From assembly GCF_946463545.1 (NCBI RefSeq), contig NZ_OX296583.1, forward strand, positions 843,035-907,034: DNA of 64,000 nucleotides, in the 5' to 3' direction. The notes beneath the pieces were generated by a model, which did no database searches, had not been told where the DNA came from, and was given only the letters and a program-made list of their open reading frames with translations. The stretch is from Methanothermococcus thermolithotrophicus DSM 2095 (GTDB lineage: Archaea; AGJL01; Methanococci; Methanococcales; Methanococcaceae). A program made the translations under genes and the position numbers. Every line of letters starts with the position of its first letter. The stretch's first letter is position 1. This document shows positions 17,546 to 26,329 of this stretch, one piece after another.

Positions 17546-18202
17546 TTATTTATGATTTTCCAGATATTCCTTCAACATATTTTTGGTATTCATGCATTCA
17601 TCGTATTTCATAAGTTCAACAAGCCAAAAATCACATTTATGGTCTAAAAGTCTATCTAAAACTGGTCTCAAAACTTCTATATTTTTTGGTGGAACATGTC
17701 CTATATCATCAAGTTCGATATCATAGACATGAACATTATATATTCTATCTGAAAACAGGTCTATAAAGTTTATCCTATCTCGATAGTTTGTATGGCCTAT
17801 ATCGAATGTTATATAACAGTCGGCATAATCCGCAACTTTAATGACATTATCTGGATTCGATGAAAAACCTTTTCTTAAGTTCTCAATGCATAAATTAATG
17901 TTTTTCTTTTTTGCATAATCATTTAATTCAGATATATTATTTAATAGTGTGTCAAAATCAGGTTCATTACTACCGCCATTGTGTAGATGTATTGTAAGGT
18001 AGGAATGGCCATCTATTTTGTCAATGATATTCTTTAATGTATTTAAAGCATTCGTGTTTTTTGGGTTCCCTATATCTACAATTGGGGCGTGATATCCAAT
18101 AATATTTTTATTATCGATTATTTTTGGATAGTAGTGGAGACCCCAGTCCATGCACTCAAATTCAAAAGACGGGTTTTTAGAACGCATACACATCCCAATC
18201 AT
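17546..18202 (-). CDS. TIM-barrel sugar phosphate isomerase/AP endonuclease-2 family protein
   Basis: This 218-residue xylose isomerase-like TIM-barrel protein shows IGYHAPIVDIGN, LTIHLHNGG, NLCIENLRKGFSSNP, YITFDIGHTNY, YNVHVYDIE and DFWLVELM. The pattern of E, D/H and H residues is that of the metal site in this superfamily, which includes endonuclease IV and sugar epimerases. It is shorter than most members. ATG 18202 with GGTGATTAT ahead is preferred over the longer open frame. It is the first gene of the apgM operon, which carries no obvious pathway label. Confidence 0.7.
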   Translation of the reverse strand: MIGMCMRSKNPSFEFECMDWGLHYYPKIIDNKNIIGYHAPIVDIGNPKNTNALNTLKNIIDKIDGHSYLTIHLHNGGSNEPDFDTLLNNISELNDYAKKKNINLCIENLRKGFSSNPDNVIKVADYADCYITFDIGHTNYRDRINFIDLFSDRIYNVHVYDIELDDIGHVPPKNIEVLRPVLDRLLDHKCDFWLVELMKYDECMNTKNMLKEYLENHK

Positions 18203-18430
18203 ATAATCACCAAAACCCCTTTTGTCTATTAAAATATATAAAACTGTCATTAAAAAATCTAATAGCCAATCCCCTACACGATCGTTTGACGAAAAAGAGA
18301 TGTAAATTTTTTCAAAAAACCTTAAAAATACTAGTTGAGAATCTTAAAGAATAGCAAAATAAGTATAAATTTTAAACAAAACATGTTTATGTAGAACTGG
18401 AAGTCATTATCCTACAACAAAAATGACTAC

Positions 18431-18772
18431 AGTCGTTCTGAAATTTTGAGCGAAAATTATATTTTTAATTTCAATTTAAATTGGATTTTTGCTAATTTTA
18501 TTAAATTGAAATCTTGACGAAAACTTCGTTTTCGTAAATCTCAACGAAACCAAAGGTTTCGTGAGTCTCTACAAAAATTCGAAGAATTTTTGTGAGTTCG
18601 ACAAAAACCAAAGGTTTTTGTGAATCGACAAATTTCAAAGAAATTTGTCTCGATCAGTAAATCCTTCGGATTTACTTCGATCGACGAAATCCAAAGGATT
18701 TCGTGAATCGACAAACCACAATGTGGTTTGTCTCGATAAGGAAATATTTATACACTCTTTCGCAGAACGACT
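18431..18772. repeat. Array of eight perfect hairpins framed by a 10-bp inverted repeat
   Basis: This 342-bp stretch lies in the 650-bp gap between the apgM operon and argC and begins and ends with a perfect inverted repeat (AGTCGTTCTG at 18431, CAGAACGACT at 18763). Inside are an 11-bp inverted repeat (18469-18479/18501-18511) and then eight perfect hairpins. They lie at 18517-18535, 18544-18562, 18571-18593, 18601-18621, 18627-18649, 18656-18676, 18684-18704 and 18710-18732. Arms are 8-10 bp and loops always three bases (TTC, AAA, GAA, AAA, AAA, TTC, AAA, AAT). Centres are 27-29 bp apart. Linkers are 5-8 bp and often read GAGTC, GAATC or TCGATC. Confidence 0.9.
18739..18752 (+). promoter_or_regulatory. 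TATA box upstream of argC
   Basis: AGGAAATATTTATA is the best TATA match in the gap. It lies directly after the last hairpin and about 23 bp before the right-hand AGAACGACT box, which would fall at the transcription start. A second TATA-like stretch (CTATATATG) follows at about 18771. Confidence 0.5.
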
Positions 18773-18852
18773 ATATATGTTGGATTTTATAATATGATAA
18801 ATCATGCATGTGAATCATACCTATAGCAAGTATAATATATGAGGGTGAAAAT

Positions 18853-19884
18853 ATGGTGACTGTTTCCATAATAGGAGGAACCGGCTATACTGGAAGTGAG
18901 CTCTTAAGAATACTTTCCAACCATCCAGAAGTTGAGATTGAATATGTTACGTCAAGAAAAGAAGATGGTAAAAAAGTAACTGATTTGCATACCCATCTAA
19001 GAGGACTTGGAAACTTAGATGAGCTCGAATTTAAAAATATTTCTCCAGAGCAGATAGACTCAGATATTGTCTTTTGTGCAACTCCACACGGAGCATCAAT
19101 GAAAATAGTACCTCAGCTTTATGAAAAAGGTTTAAAAGTTATAGATTTAAGTGGTGACTATAGATTTGAGAATATGGAAACTTATGAGGAATGGTATAAA
19201 CTTAAGCACACCGGAAAACTTGATGCAGTTTATGGATTACCTGAGCTGCACAGGAATGAGATAAAAAAAGCCAAAGTTGTTGCAAACCCGGGATGTTTTC
19301 CAACAGGGGCTATTTTAGCATTGGCACCACTTGCAAAAGAAGGCTTAATTGAAGAAAGAGTAATAATAGATTCAAAAACAGGTGTTAGTGGTGCAGGTGT
19401 TGAGGCTTCCCAAACTACCCACTTTCCAAATGTAAACGAAAATATAAATCCATACAAAATTACAACCCATAGACATACTCCTGAAATTGAAAAAGAATTG
19501 AACAAGTTAAGTACAGATGGTTTAAAGGTATCATTTACCCCCCATCTTGCACCTTTGACAAGGGGAATATTGACCACGGCACACACTTTCTTAAAGGATG
19601 ATAGTATAAAAAGAGACGAAATAATCGATTTATACAAGACCTTCTACAAAAATGAACCTTTTGTAAGGGTATTTGAGTCTGGAATGGTCTCTTTAACAGG
19701 GGTTAGAGGTAGTAACTTCTGCGATATTGGAGGATTTGAAATAGATAGGTACGGAAGATTAGTTGTAGTTTCAGCTATTGATAATCTGGTAAAAGGAGCA
19801 AGTGGACAGGCAATTCAAAATATGAACATAATAGCAGGATTTGATGAAAAAGAAGGTCTTTTCACGGGAAGTTTAAGACCTTAA
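18853..19884 (+). CDS. argC: N-acetyl-gamma-glutamyl-phosphate reductase
   Basis: This 343-residue NADPH-dependent enzyme carries out the third step of arginine synthesis. It has the Rossmann start [14 protein letters not shown], the catalytic cysteine in NPGCFPTG, and [11 protein letters not shown] and [11 protein letters not shown] in the dimerisation/substrate part. The ATG follows GAGGGTGAAA. It is expressed from the promoter region behind the hairpin array; no other arg gene is nearby. Confidence 0.96.
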   Translation: MVTVSIIGGTGYTGSELLRILSNHPEVEIEYVTSRKEDGKKVTDLHTHLRGLGNLDELEFKNISPEQIDSDIVFCATPHGASMKIVPQLYEKGLKVIDLSGDYRFENMETYEEWYKLKHTGKLDAVYGLPELHRNEIKKAKVVANPGCFPTGAILALAPLAKEGLIEERVIIDSKTGVSGAGVEASQTTHFPNVNENINPYKITTHRHTPEIEKELNKLSTDGLKVSFTPHLAPLTRGILTTAHTFLKDDSIKRDEIIDLYKTFYKNEPFVRVFESGMVSLTGVRGSNFCDIGGFEIDRYGRLVVVSAIDNLVKGASGQAIQNMNIIAGFDEKEGLFTGSLRP

Positions 19885-19885
19885 T

Positions 19886-19902
19886 TATTTTTTATTTTTT
19901 TT
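19886..19902 (+). terminator. Oligo-T terminator of argC
   Basis: ATTTTTTATTTTTTTTC follows the argC stop within a few bases, the usual T-run termination signal for archaeal RNA polymerase. The convergent cofC gene ends at 19913. Confidence 0.6.
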
Positions 19903-19912
19903 CGGTTTGGCC

Positions 19913-20578
19913 CTATCTGGTGACTTCAAATCTTCCTGCTGAGGAATGCTTTGGTAGAGCTCTTATTCCAAGATTTTTTAGATAGTTGTAGGTGTGAGTG
20001 TCTTTTCCGTGAATAAATATTTCCCCTAAATCTTCAACCGTGTTTATATCTATAGATGCATAAAATGAAGGATACACCACCACATTCAAACTATTATTTT
20101 TGGCTTCTTCAACATGCTTTAAAAAACTGAATCCCTCGTATTTTACTTTAATGGCATTTTTAGGATTTAAAAGAAGTAAATTTGTTCCGCCACCTCTTGA
20201 TGGACATATGACTATGGAATTTTTAACCGATTTTTCCACAATACCTTTTAAATTTTCTTTTTTTAGTAGTGGAACATCTGCAGGGGTTATTAATACAGAA
20301 TTTTCTTTTATAGAATTGATGGCATATTCAATGGCATGATTTAGATCTTTAATATCATTCTTCTCAAGGATTGGTACCATACCATGTTTTTCTGAGAATT
20401 CCAATATTTCTTTATCCTTACTGACAACATAGCAAACATCACAACAGGATTTAATACCTTCATATGTATCTAAAACCATGTTTTTAATTAGTTCTGCCCT
20501 TTCTTCACGACTTAAAAAATCTTTGAGTCTTGTTTTTACACTGTTGAGTGGTGAGACTGGTATTAACGCTGCCAACAT
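19913..20578 (-). CDS. cofC: 2-phospho-L-lactate guanylyltransferase
   Basis: This 221-residue nucleotidyltransferase activates 2-phospholactate with GTP for coenzyme F420 synthesis. The signature [20 protein letters not shown] at the N-terminus, [11 protein letters not shown] with metal-binding Asp, and [13 protein letters not shown] fit CofC. GTGATATAAG precedes the ATG. It lies downstream of the metallo-beta-lactamase gene on the same strand, an adjacency also known in M. jannaschii. Confidence 0.95.
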   Translation of the reverse strand: MLAALIPVSPLNSVKTRLKDFLSREERAELIKNMVLDTYEGIKSCCDVCYVVSKDKEILEFSEKHGMVPILEKNDIKDLNHAIEYAINSIKENSVLITPADVPLLKKENLKGIVEKSVKNSIVICPSRGGGTNLLLLNPKNAIKVKYEGFSFLKHVEEAKNNSLNVVVYPSFYASIDINTVEDLGEIFIHGKDTHTYNYLKNLGIRALPKHSSAGRFEVTR

Positions 20579-20629
20579 CTTATATCACTAATTTAATTTT
20601 CTGAGTAAAATGTAGATAGTTATAATTAG

Positions 20630-21247
20630 TTATAAAAAAAGTCTTGCATTTGCAAAAGCACCTAAATTACCTGTTTCCCCATGTCCTGGAAGGATGTTAT
20701 TTACCCTTTTTTCAAAAGCTAATCTTTCAAGCCTTTCTACCGATCCCCTTAGTTCGGCAAGGTTTCCTGTTGGTAAATCATACCTTCCGACACCGTATGC
20801 AAATAACGTATCTCCGGTTATGAGGTTATCTTCATAAGCCAGGGTAATTCCTCCTTTTGTATGTCCAGGGGTTTCTATAACGTCTATTCCTAATTTATTC
20901 AGCTCCTCGGTAACTTCATTGACGGGTATTATTTCTTTTGGAGGTATGAGCTCGTCACCAAACAATGAAGCCACTGTAACATTATCTCCTTTTTTTAAGT
21001 GTTCAATCTCTAAACTGTTTATTAAAACAGGAGCTCCGAAATGTTCCTGAAATAAATAGTCACTACCGCAATGGTCATAGTGACAGTGGGTGTTTATTAT
21101 ATAATCGATTCTATCGGCTAATTTTTCTATTTCTTCTTTCAAGAATTTAAAAGTCCTTGGAGTTCCAGGATCAACTAGTATGTTCTTTTTTCCAGTTATA
21201 AAGTAAGTATTTGAATCAAAACCTATTCCATTCAGCCTGTAAATCAT
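20630..21247 (-). CDS. Metallo-beta-lactamase fold hydrolase (glyoxalase II-like)
   Basis: This 205-residue MBL-fold protein has the metal motif THCHYDHCG, then TPGHTKGG, GDTLFAYGVGRYD and LPGHGETG. It is of the hydroxyacylglutathione-hydrolase-like subgroup common in methanogens; the natural thioester substrate is not known. AGGTGAAATC precedes the ATG. It lies 22 bp after birA and 52 bp before cofC, so the three may be cotranscribed. Confidence 0.87.
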   Translation of the reverse strand: MIYRLNGIGFDSNTYFITGKKNILVDPGTPRTFKFLKEEIEKLADRIDYIINTHCHYDHCGSDYLFQEHFGAPVLINSLEIEHLKKGDNVTVASLFGDELIPPKEIIPVNEVTEELNKLGIDVIETPGHTKGGITLAYEDNLITGDTLFAYGVGRYDLPTGNLAELRGSVERLERLAFEKRVNNILPGHGETGNLGAFANARLFL

Positions 21248-21268
21248 GATTTCACCTAATTTTTCATT

Positions 21269-22081
21269 TTATCTTAAATGGACGCAATCTCCTGTATTGA
21301 CAATTTCTACTCCTTTTTCGGTTTTTAGGCGTATTCCGTTGTAATCAATATCTAAAACTTTACCTACAATATCTTCTCTAGAGGTTGTGATTTTTACGAT
21401 TTTTCCAAGGGTTTTTGAGTATCCATTGTATTTTTTCAGTAGTTTGTCGTCATCTAAAAGCAGGTTCTTTTTAAAGTTGTTCATGAATTTATTCAATATT
21501 TCCATCCTATCGAATTCTTTATTTTCCAGGATTTTTAAAGAGGTTGCAATATCCAATATTTCTTCGTTTATTTCGTTGTTAATATTTATCCCAACACCTA
21601 AAACTAAAAAACTATTTTGGAGGTTTATTTCGCTCAATATTCCACATATTTTTTTATAGCCTATAGAACATCTGGTTCTGTATGGTGTTTGGCATGATCT
21701 CGTTGTGTAGATATGACGGTTCGGATTTATGAGAATACATGTTTGAAAATTAGTTTTTGAGGTGTCCACTATAACGTCATTTGGCCACTTGATCCCAAAA
21801 TCTTTTTTTGAATATGTTTTTAGAGTTTCTACTGCAGATATTGAAGCTAAATAGTTCATTTTTTCATAATTGCATCGATTCGAGGCAAATTCATTTAAAT
21901 CCATTAAAATAGAAAAATATAGCCCCCCAAAGTTAGAAAACCACGTTCTTCCAAGCCTACCTCTCCCGCCGGTCTGTGTATCTGCAACCACTATCAAGTT
22001 CCTTCTGCCGTCTTTCCCAAGTTTGTAACAGTATTTGTTTGTTGAATCTACTTTTTCCAAGTGTATGATCTCAAAATCCAC
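21269..22081 (-). CDS. birA: Biotin-[acetyl-CoA-carboxylase] ligase with internal insert
   Basis: BirA attaches biotin to the carboxylase carrier protein (in methanococci, pyruvate carboxylase). Seen are FEIIHLEKVDSTNKY, TQTGGRGRLGRTWFS, GGLYFSILM, IKWPNDVIV, KKICGILSE and LGVGININN. GTG at 22081, behind AGGGATACT, gives the canonical N-terminus; the open frame continues upstream into a hairpin but without similarity. About 35 residues (KTNFQ... to ...SIGY, encoded near 21655-21765) are inserted exactly between IVD and KKICGIL, where relatives have a short turn. They include an odd Thr/Arg/Cys-rich run. Confidence 0.88.
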   Translation of the reverse strand: MDFEIIHLEKVDSTNKYCYKLGKDGRRNLIVVADTQTGGRGRLGRTWFSNFGGLYFSILMDLNEFASNRCNYEKMNYLASISAVETLKTYSKKDFGIKWPNDVIVDTSKTNFQTCILINPNRHIYTTRSCQTPYRTRCSIGYKKICGILSEINLQNSFLVLGVGININNEINEEILDIATSLKILENKEFDRMEILNKFMNNFKKNLLLDDDKLLKKYNGYSKTLGKIVKITTSREDIVGKVLDIDYNGIRLKTEKGVEIVNTGDCVHLR

Positions 22082-22125
22082 AGTATCCCTGTGTTGCGTT
22101 TTATATGCCTTATATTTGGATCCAA

Positions 22126-22313
22126 CCAAACCTTTTAGAAAAAGGTTTGGATTCCAAAATCGGATACCTCTTCACTTCGTGAAGAGATATATTTGAGCTG
22201 GCGGATTTCTATAAAACCAAGTCTTTTACTTCCAAACCTTTTAGAAAATCGAGACAAATCAAAGATTTGTCGAGTGATTTGGGGATCCAACACCTTTTAT
22301 AAAGGGGTTGGAT
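22126..22313. repeat. Cluster of hairpins between birA and the RPA-associated genes
   Basis: Hairpins lie at 22126-22150 (11-bp arms CCAAACCTTTT, AGA loop), 22168-22186 (CTCTTCAC, TTC loop), 22253-22271 (GACAAATC, AAA loop, TCGA flanks) and 22285-22313 (ATCCAAC outer arms plus CCTTT/AAAGG, one mismatch). A half copy of the first (CCAAACCTTTTAGAAAA) is at about 22232. Open frames through this stretch are not genes. Confidence 0.8.
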
Positions 22314-22321
22314 GTGAACAA

Positions 22322-22708
22322 CTAATAATTCTCCACCACATTCAAGAAGAACATTTCTGGCGTAGTTTTTTTAACTATTTCTGGAAATATGTATATATTG
22401 TCCTTTAAATCTTTTTTTAACCTTCCCACAACTAAAACAACATCTCCTTTGTTGAAGTTGTTGAGTGTCTTTGCCATGCCTTTAAATCCTGTAACTCTTA
22501 CATCTCCTGTAAGGTCGTCTATAGTTAAAGAACAGAAGTCCTTTAGCATGTTGGAGTACTTTGATATTACAACACCATAAACAGCCACCCTTGAAACTTT
22601 ACCGTATTTTTCACTCATTAAGTAGTTTGGTTCCCATCTGCCCTCTGTTGCTACAAATTCTCCGCTTTTTAAAGCATCTATTGGTATTCTTTTTGCAGTT
22701 AATCTCAT
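22322..22708 (-). CDS. OB-fold RPA-associated protein
   Basis: This 128-residue single OB-fold protein has VRVTGFKGMAKTLNNFNKGDVVLVVGRLK in the core. It belongs with proteins that accompany replication protein A genes in euryarchaea and help bind single-stranded DNA. It is the last of three OB-fold genes on the minus strand, 9 bp after the preceding one. AGGGGTAAC precedes the ATG. Confidence 0.7.
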   Translation of the reverse strand: MRLTAKRIPIDALKSGEFVATEGRWEPNYLMSEKYGKVSRVAVYGVVISKYSNMLKDFCSLTIDDLTGDVRVTGFKGMAKTLNNFNKGDVVLVVGRLKKDLKDNIYIFPEIVKKTTPEMFFLNVVENY

Positions 22709-22717
22709 GTTACCCCT

Positions 22718-23107
22718 TTAGTCCACTATTTTATCTTTACTCGACAAATTTGAAGAATTTTGCGAGTCGGCAAATCCTTCGAATTTGCTTCGAAAACAAG
22801 CTAAAAGCTCTGGATCAGTATCATTTAAATCCAAAAAGATATCTACAAAAATATTTATGCCCTTGGGGGTTAATTTGGATGTTCCAAGAACCATAAATAC
22901 ATTCCCTACTTTAAATTCTATATTTTCATTATTTGGAGTATTGGATGTACCATAACTTCGTTTAGATATTAGTATCGATCCGGTTTCATCTTCGAGCTCT
23001 ACTTTTTCATGGTTTCCAACGCCCCCTAATATATTTACAACCTTGCCGATTAAAGCGACTTTTTCATCAACTTCATTTATTTCATCTATTTTTTTCAACT
23101 TGTACAT
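22718..23107 (-). CDS. Small OB-fold protein with a hairpin-encoded C-terminal tail
   Basis: This 129-residue protein has an OB-fold body (EKVALIGKVVNILGG, VELEDETGSILISKR, FKVGNVFMVLGTSKLTPKG), probably part of an RPA-like complex with its neighbours. The last 28 or so residues (after ELLACF) are Ser/Asn/Lys-rich. They are encoded by two degenerate palindromic units at 22738-22791, so the natural C-terminus has been replaced or extended by repeat DNA. GTGATACC precedes the ATG. Confidence 0.7.
   Translation of the reverse strand: MYKLKKIDEINEVDEKVALIGKVVNILGGVGNHEKVELEDETGSILISKRSYGTSNTPNNENIEFKVGNVFMVLGTSKLTPKGINIFVDIFLDLNDTDPELLACFRSKFEGFADSQNSSNLSSKDKIVD
22737..22792. repeat. Palindromic element forming the 3' end of an OB-fold gene
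   Basis: CTCGACAAATT...GAATTTTGCGAG and GCAAATCCTTCGAATTTGC are two adjacent imperfect hairpins with the TCGA-type flanks of the family. They lie inside the coding frame, just before the stop. Confidence 0.6.
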
Positions 23108-23157
23108 GGTATCACTAATTACGATGGCGTTTATCCTACATACTACTATTACATTTG

Positions 23158-24117
23158 TTATTCTTTATTTTTTGAAATCGAGATAAATTCTTCGGATTCC
23201 CTAACGATGCATTTGTTCTTGGCTAGATTATTAAATTCTGAAATTGGATCTGTCTTATCCCATTGTCTGGTTTTAAATATCAGATTTTTTGTATAGTCGT
23301 CGTAGGTAGGTATTCCTTTTACAACAACATCCATCCCCAATAGAGTTTCAGTTAAGTACGGTAGTATATCCTCGTCATCCAGGATGAGCTCTTTTAAATA
23401 TTTGAAATCCAGAACATTGGTATTGTTATTTAGTGTAACCCTTATGTTCCCAGTGCCGTCATCAATGGTGACATTACACAAAAATAACCATTTTAAGTTT
23501 TCATCCTCTTCACTTACTTTATTTCCACATTTACAGATAGCATAACCTCTTTTAAGGATCATTTTTTTGTTACACTGGCCACATATTGGAAAATATGGCT
23601 CTTTTGAATGAAGTGCAATTATTATTCCCCTGATCTCCGCACCTATATTTTCATTCAGCTCCGAAATATTTTTTCGAGAATATGAATATTTTTTTTCCAT
23701 TATTTTGTGGACTAGTTCTTTAAGTGGAGGTAAATCTGATTCAACTTTTGATATTTTGCCCCCTCTACCAATTGACAGATGGATTCTATCTTTGTATTCT
23801 TTTGGAGAGTATGCATTTTCTATTAGGATGGCATCCCCTTCATCTATACCTTCGATTAAATTTATGTCGTCTCCCCAAAGTGATAAAAGACCTCTTCTGG
23901 TTCCATCGTTTACAATTATATTAACTACTGGACTTCCATTAACTATTTTCTTCTCAAAAATCTTTTCGACCCTTACAATGGCATTTATTTCCACCATTTT
24001 TTCTAAAATATCGCATAAATTAATGGTTTCAACCTGTACTGTAGAGGAGTTCAGAGCTTCCGGTTCCGGTTCTTCATTTAATATACTTGTTAAATCCATA
24101 TCATGATTTTTGGCCAT
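23158..24117 (-). CDS. Replication protein A-like single-stranded DNA-binding protein
   Basis: This 319-residue protein has at least two OB-fold segments (INAIVRVEKIFEKKIVNGSPVVNIIVNDGTRRG and FLCNVTIDDGTGNIRVTLN). Between them is a four-cysteine zinc finger (CGQCNKKM...CKCG, about 180-200). This matches archaeal RPA subunits, which coat single-stranded DNA in replication and repair. The ATG at 24117 follows GGTGGACAAG; an in-frame ATG four codons earlier overlaps that site. It heads the three-gene OB-fold cluster. Confidence 0.82.
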   Translation of the reverse strand: MAKNHDMDLTSILNEEPEPEALNSSTVQVETINLCDILEKMVEINAIVRVEKIFEKKIVNGSPVVNIIVNDGTRRGLLSLWGDDINLIEGIDEGDAILIENAYSPKEYKDRIHLSIGRGGKISKVESDLPPLKELVHKIMEKKYSYSRKNISELNENIGAEIRGIIIALHSKEPYFPICGQCNKKMILKRGYAICKCGNKVSEEDENLKWLFLCNVTIDDGTGNIRVTLNNNTNVLDFKYLKELILDDEDILPYLTETLLGMDVVVKGIPTYDDYTKNLIFKTRQWDKTDPISEFNNLAKNKCIVRESEEFISISKNKE

Positions 24118-24254
24118 CTTGTCCACCATATAATAATATAAATATATGTTAATTAGATAATAGTACCTATGAACGGCATAATTTTATTAAATCGATTTAT
24201 CAATATTGATTTAAATTATTTAACAACTATAATAACTGTAATATAATATATCAA

Positions 24255-24272
24255 AATTTATTTATATATTAT
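24255..24272 (+). promoter_or_regulatory. TATA box of purT
   Basis: AATTTATTTATATATTAT lies about 45 bp ahead of the purT ATG and is the strongest TATA element of the 196-bp divergent gap between purT and the RPA-like gene. Confidence 0.55.
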
Positions 24273-24313
24273 AGGCATAATGATATATTTAAAATTCGCT
24301 TTTTGGTGAAATT

Positions 24314-25480
24314 ATGATAGGAACTCCTCTTTTTTCAAATGCTAAAAAGATAGTTTTACTTGGAAGTGGGGAATTGGGCAAAGAGGTTATTATTGAGGCC
24401 CAAAGATTAGGAATAGAGTGCGTTGCTGTTGATAGTTACAACGATGCTCCTGCAATGCAGGTGGCACACAGAAGATATGTAATCGATATGAAAGATGGGG
24501 ATGCATTAAAAGCCATTATTGAGAGGGAAAATCCTGATTATATAGTTCCTGAGATAGAGGCTATAAACACAGATACTTTAAAAGAATTGGAAGATTCTGG
24601 ATATACGGTAGTTCCAACCGCAACTGCTACAAAACTGACTATGGATAGGGAGGGTATAAGAAGATTAGCAGCAGAAGAACTTAATTTAAGGACCGCAAAT
24701 TATGAATTTGCAAGTTCTTTAGAAGAATTAAAAGAAGCAGTTGAAAAAATAGGAATACCTTGTGTAGTCAAGCCAATTATGTCATCATCAGGAAAAGGAC
24801 AGAGTGTAATAAAAAAAGAAGAAGATATTGAAAAATCATGGGAAATGGCAAAAAGTGCAGCAAGAGGTATTGGAAGTAAGGTCATAGTTGAGGAATTTAT
24901 AAGTTTTGACTACGAGATAACTCTTTTAACTGCGAGAACTGCTGAAGGAACCAAGTTTTGTGAACCTATTGGACATATACAGGTGGATGGAGACTACCAT
25001 GAAAGCTGGCAGCCACACCCAATGAATGATTCAGTAAAGGCTAAAGCTCAAGAAATGGCTAAAAAAATAACTGATGCCTTAGGCGGTTACGGAATTTTTG
25101 GTGTAGAATTATTCATTAAAGGAGACGAAGTCATATTCAGCGAAGTTTCCCCAAGACCTCACGATACAGGAATGGTAACAATGGTTACCCAAAAAATGAG
25201 TGAGTTTGAAATACATGTTAGATCTATTTTAGGGCTTCCAGTAAATGTGGATTTAGTTTCCCCTGGAGCAAGTCACGTAATTAAATCCGATATTCAAAAA
25301 TGGGCCCCTCAATATGATATTTCAGAGGCTTTAAAGGTTCCAAATACAAAAATAAGATTATTTGGAAAACCTGTGGCTAAAAAAGGAAGAAGGATGGGTG
25401 TAGCTTTAGCAACCGCTGAGGATGTGGAAACTGCAAGAAAAAATGCAGAAAAATGTGCTCATTTAGTTAAAATACAGTAA
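24314..25480 (+). CDS. purT: Formate-dependent phosphoribosylglycinamide formyltransferase
   Basis: This 388-residue ATP-grasp enzyme formylates GAR with formate and ATP, the route methanogens use instead of folate-dependent PurN. Landmarks are [67 protein letters not shown]-type [30 protein letters not shown] and SHVIK. GGTGAAATT precedes the ATG. The 3' end overlaps the convergent membrane protein gene by 14 bp. Confidence 0.96.
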   Translation: MIGTPLFSNAKKIVLLGSGELGKEVIIEAQRLGIECVAVDSYNDAPAMQVAHRRYVIDMKDGDALKAIIERENPDYIVPEIEAINTDTLKELEDSGYTVVPTATATKLTMDREGIRRLAAEELNLRTANYEFASSLEELKEAVEKIGIPCVVKPIMSSSGKGQSVIKKEEDIEKSWEMAKSAARGIGSKVIVEEFISFDYEITLLTARTAEGTKFCEPIGHIQVDGDYHESWQPHPMNDSVKAKAQEMAKKITDALGGYGIFGVELFIKGDEVIFSEVSPRPHDTGMVTMVTQKMSEFEIHVRSILGLPVNVDLVSPGASHVIKSDIQKWAPQYDISEALKVPNTKIRLFGKPVAKKGRRMGVALATAEDVETARKNAEKCAHLVKIQ

Positions 25481-26171
25481 ATCCTTTTATCATCACATAT
25501 TTTTTTATTATCAAATAGAGGACCACTATGGCCCATATTACTATTACTGCAATACCTTCTTTTTTACGAAACTTGTAGTTTAATGGGTAAAATGGTTTAC
25601 TGCCCATTGGGGTTAAGCTATCTCCTACTATATGGGATAAGTAACCTAAACCTATGGGGATTGCATAATGGTAAAAACCATCGAAATTTACAAGATATTG
25701 TGAAATTACAGTAAGGGCAATCCAAACAAACACTCCTATTGCAACAACCTTACCAAGTAGTTTGTCATTTGTAACCATTATCAAGGAAAGTAATCCTGCC
25801 ATTATTGGAGATATTGAACCTATTTTATAAGATGTAAATCCTAAAATAGATGAAACTACGATCAAACCTAAAAGTGTATGTGTTATCCCCCTGTGATTTG
25901 CAAAATATGGTATTAAATATAGTATTAATATAGAAACTGCAGCTATAAAAAAGCCTAAATCAAAAAATTTGGGCTTGAATATGTAAACAAGTATGGAGAT
26001 TAAAACTAGAGCTCCAGATATATACAACCCCCTCTCTACAATTTCAGATTTTACATCATGGTCTAAGTCAGGATACAGAGCTCCAGCAATAACTAAAAAT
26101 ATCTGTTCTGGAGACGAAATGAAAGGTAATCCCATCATTATACCAAATATTACATGCCCTTTCCAGTTCAT
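25467..26171 (-). CDS. YdjM/metal-dependent hydrolase-like membrane protein
   Basis: This 234-residue integral membrane protein has about six helices and the conserved polar motifs of the YdjM (LexA-regulated membrane hydrolase-like) family: [22 protein letters not shown] and [15 protein letters not shown]. The H and D residues may form a metal site at the membrane; the reaction is unknown. ATG 26171 is preceded by GTGATCAAA. It is convergent with purT. Confidence 0.82.
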   Translation of the reverse strand: MNWKGHVIFGIMMGLPFISSPEQIFLVIAGALYPDLDHDVKSEIVERGLYISGALVLISILVYIFKPKFFDLGFFIAAVSILILYLIPYFANHRGITHTLLGLIVVSSILGFTSYKIGSISPIMAGLLSLIMVTNDKLLGKVVAIGVFVWIALTVISQYLVNFDGFYHYAIPIGLGYLSHIVGDSLTPMGSKPFYPLNYKFRKKEGIAVIVIWAIVVLYLIIKKYVMIKGFTVF

Positions 26172-26329
26172 TTTGATCACAAATTAGTTGATAATATAAT
26201 TTTTTAGTTTCTTAATGTTTAAATATTAAAATTTGTTGTAGCTGAATAGTTAATATATCTATCCATTAAAAAAGAATAAAGCATTAAATAATAAGTTATA
26301 CAAAAAAGACAAAAGAGATTGATATTTAT

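Noticed and set aside
18517..18732. CRISPR array
   Set aside because: The periodic units are palindromes with different sequences. There is no constant repeat with unique spacers, and no cas gene in the window.
22193..22408. 71-residue ORF over the hairpin cluster
   Set aside because: It runs through palindromes and the opposite strand of an OB-fold gene. No ribosome binding site or similarity.
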